Below, piece after piece: positions 55,265 through 64,000 of a DNA stretch of 64,000 nucleotides. A program made the position numbers and the translations under genes. Every line of letters starts with the position of its first letter. Positions within the stretch are counted from its first letter, which is position 1. The DNA is from Halobacillus massiliensis (lineage in GTDB: Bacteria > Bacillota > Bacilli > Bacillales > Halobacillaceae): positions 4,171,395-4,235,394 of the forward strand of contig NZ_LT800499.1 of NCBI RefSeq assembly GCF_900166625.1, written 5' to 3'. A model generated the notes under the pieces. That model saw only the letters and a program-made list of their open reading frames with translations, made no database searches and was not told where the DNA came from.

Positions 55265-57721
55265 TTATTTTGCTTCTTGATGAGTATGAACCACAAATTC
55301 ATTCTTATCATCTAAGTCAATTCCGACTTTTTGCCCTTTGTGGATATTTTCTTTCAGCAGCTCTTCAGAAAGCAGATCTTCGACGTTTTTCTGAATTGAA
55401 CGGCGCAGCGGACGTGCTCCGTATTCAGGGTCAAAGCCTTCTTTCGCGATATGCTCAATCGCTTTTTCACTGAGCGTAAAGTCAATATCCTGATCAAGCA
55501 GGCGTTTTCTCAGTTGTTCGGCCATTAGTGTAACGATATCTTTCATATGGCGACGCTCCAGAGAATGGAACACGATGGTTTCATCAATACGGTTTAAGAA
55601 CTCTGGGCGGAACGCTTTTTTAAGCTCATCAGTAACTTTAGACTTCATGTCTTTGTAATCCTGATCTTCATCTCCCATAGAGAAGCCGAGGTATTTATTA
55701 CGTTTAAGCTCACTGGCTCCTACGTTGGAAGTCATAATCAGTACCGTATTTCTAAAGTCAACGACACGGCCTTTTGAATCCGTTAAGCGTCCATCCTCCA
55801 GCACTTGCAGAAGAATGTTAAAGACTTCAGGGTGAGCTTTTTCAATTTCATCGAGAAGAATAACAGAATAAGGTTTGTTTCGTACTTTTTCTGTCAGCTG
55901 TCCGCCTTCATCATATCCTACATAACCTGGAGGTGAACCTACTAGACGGGACGTGCTGTGTTTCTCCATGTACTCAGACATGTCGATTCTAATCATTGCA
56001 TCTTCTTCTCCGAACATGCTCTCTGCTAAGGCACGAGCAAGCTCTGTTTTACCTACACCAGTCGGTCCAAGGAAAATAAAGGAACCAATCGGTCGTTTCG
56101 GGTCTTTAAGACCGGCACGTGCACGGCGAATCGCTTTAGAGATTGCCTTCACGGCTTCTTCCTGACCGATGACGCGGTTATGAAGTGTATCTTCCAACTG
56201 AAGCAGACGTTCACTTTCATCTTTTGTCATCTTGGAAACAGGAACACCAGTCCAAGTAGATACAATAGAAGCAATATCTTCTACTGTTACTTCAGAATCT
56301 TCCTGACCCTGCTTCTCTTTCCATTCATCTTTTGTCTGATCGAGTTCATCGCGTAAACGCTGTTCACTATCTCTTAGGGAAGCTGCTTTTTCAAATTCCT
56401 GACTCTGGACAGCTGCATCTTTTTCTTTGCGAACTTCTTCGAGCTTCTGCTCCAGCTCTTTTAAGTTTGGCGGAGCTGTATAAGAACGCAGACGAACTTT
56501 GGATGCTGCTTCATCAATTAAGTCAATCGCTTTATCTGGAAGGAAGCGGTCTGAAATATAACGGTCAGAAAAACGAACAGCAGACTCAATAGAATCATCT
56601 GTAATCGTCACTCTATGGTGCGCTTCATAACGGTCGCGAAGACCTTTAAGAATCTGTACAGACTCATCTAAAGAAGGCTCTTCCACTTTAATCGGCTGGA
56701 AGCGGCGTTCCAGTGCGGCGTCTTTTTCAATATATTTTTTATATTCATCAAGTGTTGTAGCACCGATACATTGAAGTTCACCGCGAGCAAGGGAAGGTTT
56801 AAGAATATTGGAAGCATCGATGGCACCTTCTGCTCCTCCCGCTCCAATCAAGGTATGAAGCTCGTCAATGAATAAGATGATATTGCCAGCTTGACGAATT
56901 TCCTCCATTACCTTTTTCAGACGATCTTCAAATTCACCACGGTATTTCGTGCCGGCAACAACGGTACCCATATCCAGAGTCATTACACGTTTGTCACGCA
57001 GGATTTCAGGAACTTCATTGTTCATAATTTGCTGAGCAAGCCCTTCAGCAATCGCTGTTTTACCTACACCAGGCTCACCGACGAGAACCGGGTTATTTTT
57101 CGTGCGTCGGCTTAGTACTTGAATAACGCGTTCAATCTCTTTACTTCTGCCGATAACCGGATCGATATTGCCTTCTTTCGCAATAGCCGTCAAGTCACGG
57201 GCCAGGGAATCAAGAGTAGGCGTATTAGCGTTCGCCGCTTGAGAGCCTCCGCCCCCGCCTCTGCTTCTTCCGCCGCCAGTGGATTCATTATTACCCAGCA
57301 GCTGGAGAACCTGCTGACGTGCTTTATTCAAGCTGACACCGAGGTTGTTTAACACTCGGGCAGCTACACCTTCTCCTTCACGGATTAAGCCTAGAAGAAT
57401 GTGTTCTGTACCTACATATGAATGACCAAGTTTTCTGGCTTCATCCATAGAAAGCTCAATTACTTTTTTAGCTCTTGGCGTATAGTGAATCGTCTGTGAC
57501 ACTTTTTCACCTTTACCGATTAAGTTCTCAACTTCTTCCTGAATCTTGGTCGCTTCTAATCCTAAAGCCGTTAAAGCTTTAGCTGCAATACCTTCACCTT
57601 CACTGACAAGGCCCAGAAGGATATGTTCCGTACCAATATTGTTATGACCTAATCGCACTGCTTCTTCTTGCGCTAATGCTAGTACTTTTTGTGCTCTTTC
57701 AGTAAATCGCCCAAACATCAT
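55265..57721 (-). CDS. clpC: AAA+ unfoldase ClpC
   Basis: An 818-residue Hsp100 that unfolds tagged or McsB-phosphorylated proteins for ClpP. The N domain has two repeats ([21 protein letters not shown] and a second near 80). D1 Walker A is [13 protein letters not shown]; the middle domain carries a UVR motif ([16 protein letters not shown]). D2 Walker A is [13 protein letters not shown]. The start ATG 57721 lies 7 nt after GGAGGT; two earlier codons are unlikely. It closes the CtsR operon. Confidence 0.97.
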   Translation of the reverse strand: MMFGRFTERAQKVLALAQEEAVRLGHNNIGTEHILLGLVSEGEGIAAKALTALGLEATKIQEEVENLIGKGEKVSQTIHYTPRAKKVIELSMDEARKLGHSYVGTEHILLGLIREGEGVAARVLNNLGVSLNKARQQVLQLLGNNESTGGGRSRGGGGGSQAANANTPTLDSLARDLTAIAKEGNIDPVIGRSKEIERVIQVLSRRTKNNPVLVGEPGVGKTAIAEGLAQQIMNNEVPEILRDKRVMTLDMGTVVAGTKYRGEFEDRLKKVMEEIRQAGNIILFIDELHTLIGAGGAEGAIDASNILKPSLARGELQCIGATTLDEYKKYIEKDAALERRFQPIKVEEPSLDESVQILKGLRDRYEAHHRVTITDDSIESAVRFSDRYISDRFLPDKAIDLIDEAASKVRLRSYTAPPNLKELEQKLEEVRKEKDAAVQSQEFEKAASLRDSEQRLRDELDQTKDEWKEKQGQEDSEVTVEDIASIVSTWTGVPVSKMTKDESERLLQLEDTLHNRVIGQEEAVKAISKAIRRARAGLKDPKRPIGSFIFLGPTGVGKTELARALAESMFGEEDAMIRIDMSEYMEKHSTSRLVGSPPGYVGYDEGGQLTEKVRNKPYSVILLDEIEKAHPEVFNILLQVLEDGRLTDSKGRVVDFRNTVLIMTSNVGASELKRNKYLGFSMGDEDQDYKDMKSKVTDELKKAFRPEFLNRIDETIVFHSLERRHMKDIVTLMAEQLRKRLLDQDIDFTLSEKAIEHIAKEGFDPEYGARPLRRSIQKNVEDLLSEELLKENIHKGQKVGIDLDDKNEFVVHTHQEAK

Positions 57722-57741
57722 GGACATTACCTCCTAACTAT

Positions 57742-58812
57742 TTATTCGTTTTTTTCTAATAGTAATCTTTCTCTAATGAGAGAAGCTCGACGGATATCGC
57801 GCTCAGATGGTGTGAGAGACTCCTTAGCATACTGCTGCAGGAACCCTGGCTGTGTTAAAACCATGAGTTCATTCAGGATTGTCTTAGGAATATTATCAAT
57901 GAACCCTAAATCAATTCCCAGTCTAAGATCAGATAAGCATTTAGCGGCCTCTTTAGACTCTATGATTCGACTGTGCTTCAAAACACCAAAGGATCGAAAA
58001 ACTCTATCCTCAAGCTGCATTCCTGATCGCTGCATTAAAGTCTGACGGGCTTTTCTTTCCTGATCAATTAACTGCCTTACTACACTATGAAGGTCTTCCA
58101 CGATATCTTCTTCAGACTTGCCAAGCGTGATCTGGTTAGAAATCTGAAATAAATTGCCTAATGCTTCGCTTCCTTCTCCATATATACCGCGAACGACTAA
58201 TCCTAACTGATTGATTGCCGGGGTCATCCGGGTAATCTGCTGTGTCATAGTTAAAGCAGGGAGGTGCATCATGACGGAAGCTCTCATTCCCGTACCAACG
58301 TTAGTCGGGCAGGCTGTTAAATAACCTCTGTTTTCATCAAAGGCATAATCGACTTTTTCCTCGAGCCAGTCGTCTAACTGTGACGCCTGCTCTAATGCCC
58401 GGTCCAGCTGAAAGCCAGGAAAATAAAGCTGAATTCGTATATGGTCTTCTTCATTTATCATAATGGACACTTGTTCATTTTGTGATATTAAAGATGCTGA
58501 ATGCTTCGATTGTTCAATTAAGTGCGGGCTGACTAAATGCTTTTCAACAAGCACCCTTTTTTCGGTAGGCTGCAAATCACTCATCTGCACAACTTCAAAG
58601 TTTTCATAATCTCTAAAAGATTTTCCTGCAAACCCATCTTTAAAAATGTTCAGTACTTCTTCTAAGCGCTCTTCGTCAGCGATAATCGGAAACGGATACT
58701 TTTGCAGGTTACGGGCCAGACGGATCCGACTGCTTAAAACAATGTCGCTGTCCGGGCCCTCCTGGTTCATCCAAGGGCTGATGGCTTCATTCATAAATTG
58801 TTCAAGGGACAT
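57742..58812 (-). CDS. mcsB: Protein arginine kinase McsB
   Basis: A 356-residue phosphagen-kinase-fold enzyme that phosphorylates arginines and marks proteins for ClpCP. It shows [38 protein letters not shown] with the conserved Cys, and the docking motif RDIRRA near the end. It overlaps mcsA by one base. Confidence 0.96.
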   Translation of the reverse strand: MSLEQFMNEAISPWMNQEGPDSDIVLSSRIRLARNLQKYPFPIIADEERLEEVLNIFKDGFAGKSFRDYENFEVVQMSDLQPTEKRVLVEKHLVSPHLIEQSKHSASLISQNEQVSIMINEEDHIRIQLYFPGFQLDRALEQASQLDDWLEEKVDYAFDENRGYLTACPTNVGTGMRASVMMHLPALTMTQQITRMTPAINQLGLVVRGIYGEGSEALGNLFQISNQITLGKSEEDIVEDLHSVVRQLIDQERKARQTLMQRSGMQLEDRVFRSFGVLKHSRIIESKEAAKCLSDLRLGIDLGFIDNIPKTILNELMVLTQPGFLQQYAKESLTPSERDIRRASLIRERLLLEKNE

Positions 58813-59363
58813 TATTCTTCATCCCCTTTCTCCTGATGAAGCTGCTGCTCTAATGATCTTATCTTATCTCTAAGCTGAGCAGCCTGTTCAAATTCTTCCT
58901 GTTCAATCATTTGGCGCAGGCCGGTTTTAAGCTCATCGACCTGTTTCTTCAAATGTAAGTTGCCGCCTTCACGCTTTGGTATTTTCCCATGATGATGGGT
59001 ATTTCCGCTATGGACCCGTTTGAAGATCGGATCCAGTCTTTCATCAAACGTTTTATAACAATCCGCACAGCCAAACTTACCAATCTTTGCAAACTGTTGA
59101 TACGTTAATCCACAGGATGGACATTGCAATTGTACTGACTGTGTTTTATAAGGTTTGGATTGCTGGTTTTTATAAGATATTTGAGAATCGTAATTAAATA
59201 ATCCGGATAATAAGTCATTAAGAGTGAATGAATCCTCTTTTTCATTCATATAACCCTTTTCTTTGGCACAGTGCTCACAGACATGAATCTCTGTTTTCTC
59301 GCCGTTAATAACCTGAGTTAAATGAACGGTTGCAGGGCGCTTATGGCATCTCTGGCAATCCAT
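58812..59363 (-). CDS. mcsA: McsA, activator of McsB
   Basis: A 183-residue zinc protein. It has CQRCHKRP and CEHCAKEKG in the first part, [19 protein letters not shown] and CADC in the second, and a C-terminal UVR motif ([19 protein letters not shown]). McsA activates McsB and binds ClpC. Confidence 0.95.
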   Translation of the reverse strand: MDCQRCHKRPATVHLTQVINGEKTEIHVCEHCAKEKGYMNEKEDSFTLNDLLSGLFNYDSQISYKNQQSKPYKTQSVQLQCPSCGLTYQQFAKIGKFGCADCYKTFDERLDPIFKRVHSGNTHHHGKIPKREGGNLHLKKQVDELKTGLRQMIEQEEFEQAAQLRDKIRSLEQQLHQEKGDEE

Positions 59364-59380
59364 ATGATCTACCTCCTCAC

Positions 59381-59845
59381 CTAGCTTTTGTACTTAAGGG
59401 TGAAAAGCATCGCGGTCAAAATTCGTGAACGGAGCTCATCCCTTAGAGGAAGCGGGAATGCAAGAACCTCACGCTCCATCACACTCGCCATTAACTTCGC
59501 TTCACGCTCACTTATGTTTCCATTTTCGAGAAGACGTTCAATGATATCGAGTGACACAGATTGAGCAACCTCAGGCTGTATAAGCTTGACAATATCATCA
59601 ATCATCTGGGATTCGGATCGATGTTTAACGCGGCGGATTCGAATATAGCCTCCGCCTCCACGTTTACTTTCAACCATATACCCCTTTTCCACAGTGAAGC
59701 GAGTTTTAATCACGTAATTGATCTGAGAAGGAACACATTGAAATTTTTCAGCAATCTCGCTCCGTTTAATTTCAATACTTCCGTGACGATTTTCATCCAA
59801 AATCTTCTTTAGATGCTCTTCAATGATGTCGGATATATTCCGCAT
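59381..59845 (-). CDS. ctsR: Class III stress repressor CtsR
   Basis: A 154-residue dimeric repressor. The HTH has KRSEIAEKFQCVPSQINYVI, and the winged glycine loop that senses heat is SKRGGGGYIRIR. The start is ATG 59845 after GGAGGG; the frame runs 19 codons further into the operator region. CtsR boxes directly upstream show autoregulation. Confidence 0.97.
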   Translation of the reverse strand: MRNISDIIEEHLKKILDENRHGSIEIKRSEIAEKFQCVPSQINYVIKTRFTVEKGYMVESKRGGGGYIRIRRVKHRSESQMIDDIVKLIQPEVAQSVSLDIIERLLENGNISEREAKLMASVMEREVLAFPLPLRDELRSRILTAMLFTLKYKS

Positions 59846-59860
59846 TTTCCCTCCCCCTCT

Positions 59861-59883
59861 TTTGACTTTGACTATCTTTGACC
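59861..59883 (-). promoter_or_regulatory. CtsR operator, tandem heptads
   Basis: Minus strand GGTCAAA (59877-59883), 3-nt spacer and AGTCAAA (59867-59873) match the direct-repeat CtsR box. A third AGTCAAA (59861-59867) overlaps the second by one base. The site lies downstream of the -10 and 16 bp before the start codon. Confidence 0.92.
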
Positions 59884-59891
59884 TTAATTTT

Positions 59892-59919
59892 ATTATACTC
59901 ATTTTTACTGCATACGCAA
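59892..59919 (-). promoter_or_regulatory. Sigma-A promoter of the ctsR operon
   Basis: Minus strand TTGCGT (59914-59919), 16-nt spacer, TATAAT (59892-59897), followed at once by the CtsR heptads. Confidence 0.75.
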
Positions 59920-59976
59920 CTATAATGTTTTCATATACAAGAGTAATCTTTCCCTAAAAATCTCCTTCCTAAAACA

Positions 59977-60009
59977 AAAAAGCTATACGAATTCTTTCGC
60001 ATAGCTTTG
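59977..60009 (-). terminator. Terminator of the MgtC-family gene
   Basis: Minus strand AAAGCTATGCGAA pairs with TTCGTATAGCTTTTTT (one mismatch), with a T-rich tail. Confidence 0.88.
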
Positions 60010-60010
60010 A

Positions 60011-60703
60011 CTATTTTTTACTCGACACTCTTTGCACTTTCGGAACAGCGGAGAGTTTTTCGATCAAACCCGTTTCATCAAACTGCTGGTCACGGTCCGA
60101 ATGGACAAAGACTTTTTTTCGTTGATCTTTAGTCACTTCAATTTCGACTTTTTTCACCAAAAGTTTCTCATTATCAAAAATCGTCAGAATGTCACTGACT
60201 TTCCCATCTGCTTGCAATACAATTACATAAGTATTTTTAGAGTAATGGCTCACATACTTTTTTTCGATATTGTTTAAGAAGATAAGACTCAGTAAAACAA
60301 GAGCGGTTGCTACAATAGCCACTCCATACATACCGGCTCCTACCACAAGCCCCAGACCTGCGACTGTCCAAATAGAAGCTGCCGTTGTTAATCCGCGAAT
60401 TGTCATTCCATTTACAATAATAGTCCCTGCACCGAGAAAACCAATGCCGCTGATGACATAGGAAGGGATACGAGCAGGATCAAACCGTACATTATCGTAC
60501 TCTTCAATAAAGTTTTCAAATCCATAAAGAGAGAGCAGCATCATTAAACAAGAACCCATTCCCACTAAAATATGAGTCCGAAAACCAGCGGAATGGTTTT
60601 TAAGTTCGCGTTCGAATCCAATTATTCCAGCCAAAGCTAAAGCAGCCATCATCCTTATAAAAAATACATCAAGGTTTTCCAGCCACATATAAGTTTGTTC
60701 CAT
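60011..60703 (-). CDS. MgtC/SapB family membrane protein
   Basis: A 230-residue protein. The N-terminal half has four or five hydrophobic segments and the hallmark MAALALAGIIGFEREL, then AGFRTHILVGMGSCLMML, GIGFLGAGTIIVNG and GLTTAASIWTVAGLGLVVG. The last 80 residues form a soluble ACT-like domain (VIVLQADGKVSDILTIFD). MgtC proteins are linked to low-magnesium growth and virulence in some bacteria; the role here is unknown. The gene sits alone between the rRNA operon and ctsR. Confidence 0.9.
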   Translation of the reverse strand: MEQTYMWLENLDVFFIRMMAALALAGIIGFERELKNHSAGFRTHILVGMGSCLMMLLSLYGFENFIEEYDNVRFDPARIPSYVISGIGFLGAGTIIVNGMTIRGLTTAASIWTVAGLGLVVGAGMYGVAIVATALVLLSLIFLNNIEKKYVSHYSKNTYVIVLQADGKVSDILTIFDNEKLLVKKVEIEVTKDQRKKVFVHSDRDQQFDETGLIEKLSAVPKVQRVSSKK

Positions 60704-60718
60704 GCTCTCCCACCTTTC

Positions 60719-60747
60719 TATTTAAAGGGTATGTATAAATATATCAA
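60719..60747 (-). promoter_or_regulatory. Candidate promoter of the MgtC-family gene
   Basis: Minus strand TTGATA (60742-60747), 17-nt spacer, TAAATA (60719-60724). Its -35 directly follows the T-run of the rRNA terminator. Confidence 0.5.
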
Positions 60748-60775
60748 AAAAACCGAAAGCTTATGCTTTCGGTTA
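60747..60775 (-). terminator. Terminator of the rRNA operon
   Basis: Minus strand AACCGAAAGC (60765-60774) pairs with GCTTTCGGTT (60751-60760), followed by TTTTTTG. Confidence 0.92.
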
Positions 60776-60783
60776 ATCTTATG

Positions 60784-60900
60784 GACGAGGCAGCGTCCTA
60801 CTCTCACGGGGATAAACCCGACTACCATCGGCGCTGAAGAGCTTAACTGCTGTGTTCGGCATGGGAACAGGTGTGACCTCTTCGCTATCGCCACCTCATC
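60784..60900 (-). rRNA. rrf: 5S ribosomal RNA
   Basis: About 117 nt. The ends GATGAGG and CCTCGTC pair as helix I. Inside, GGTGGCGATAGCGAAGAGGT, TCCCATGCCGAACACAGCAG and GATGGTAGTCGGG are the conserved Bacillus 5S segments. Confidence 0.96.
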
Positions 60901-60965
60901 GTATGAAGGGTAAACCTTCAAAACTGGATAAGACTGCTTTCTATCAAACCACGAAAGAATTAAAA
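60901..60965 (-). other. 23S-5S spacer with half of the 23S processing stem
   Basis: AACCTTCAAAACTGGATAAG (60913-60932) and ATCAAACCACGAAAGAA are close to the reverse complement of the 16S-23S spacer at about 63900-63960. No tRNA gene is present. Confidence 0.75.
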
Positions 60966-63888
<2,923 letters not shown>

Positions 63889-64000
63889 TCATCTTCGTGA
63901 AAAGACTTTTTCTTACGTTGGTTTGATGTCTTGTCATATCTTATCCAGTTTTCAAGGTTCACAAGTTTGAGAGTTTGATCTCTCAAAACTGAACAACCAA
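63889..64000 (-). other. 16S-23S spacer (part) with half of the 23S processing stem
   Basis: This part of the spacer has no tRNA gene. TTGAGAG with CTCTCAA (about 63970-63988) forms a small hairpin. The segment ACCTTGAAAACTGGATAAGA pairs with the 23S-5S spacer across the whole 23S gene. The 16S gene lies beyond the window. Confidence 0.75.

Noticed and set aside
60901..60965. tRNA genes in the rRNA spacers
   Set aside because: No cloverleaf or TTCGA-type T-arm was found; the visible spacers are too short.

Overview
This 64 kb window comes from a spore-forming Bacillaceae chromosome. Protein similarity and base usage suggest a halophilic or marine genus such as Halobacillus or Thalassobacillus, but the genus is inference only. 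Evidence for the group is the Bacillus-type gene order, sporulation genes (cwlD, cotJB, cotJC, sigH), a zinc-type S14, CtsR/McsA/McsB/ClpC, DisA and Rae1. Nearly all genes lie on the minus strand, so the window runs backwards relative to the usual Bacillus map.

Left edge (1-7.1 kb): this is the accessory part. The 5' end of cwlD is cut by the window edge. A plus-strand operon amiE-nagZ-namZ encodes three secreted enzymes that dismantle MurNAc-containing cell-wall fragments. It is preceded by a sequence like the NagR (GntR/HutC family) dre operator. About 0.8 kb of non-coding DNA follows, with three copies of a structured dispersed repeat, then cotJB-cotJC.

Middle (7.1-43.7 kb, minus strand, read right to left): rpmG-secE-nusG, rplK-rplA, rplJ-rplL-rsmC, rpoB-rpoC, rplGB-rpsL-rpsG-fusA-tuf, then the S10-spc-alpha supercluster from rpsJ to rplQ (with secY, adk, map and infA), and finally ecfA1-ecfA2-ecfT-truA-rplM-rpsI. 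Several control elements can be read: L10 and L13 leaders, an intrinsic terminator inside the rpoB leader, and sigma-A promoters at rplK, rplJ, rpoB, rplGB, tuf, rpsJ and rplM. The genes rpmJ and rpmG are real but very short.

Right part (43.8-60.7 kb): sigH-rpmG, rae1, rlmB, mrnC, cysS and cysE behind a cysteine T-box, gltX, a fused ispDF, yacL, disA, radA, and the CtsR-controlled ctsR-mcsA-mcsB-clpC operon. An MgtC-family gene sits between ctsR and an rRNA operon.

Right edge (60.75-64 kb): 5S and 23S rRNA with their spacers, reading leftwards. The 23S flanks are inverted repeats that would form the processing stalk. Mini-III (mrnC), the known Bacillus 23S maturase, is encoded in the same window. 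No tRNA, CRISPR array, insertion sequence or prophage was seen. Most of the window is conserved core genome. The less expected items are the repeat cluster at 5.5-6.0 kb, the dre-like site, the 98-nt palindrome before rplM, the rpoB leader terminator, the inverted repeat around the str promoter, and the ispDF fusion.
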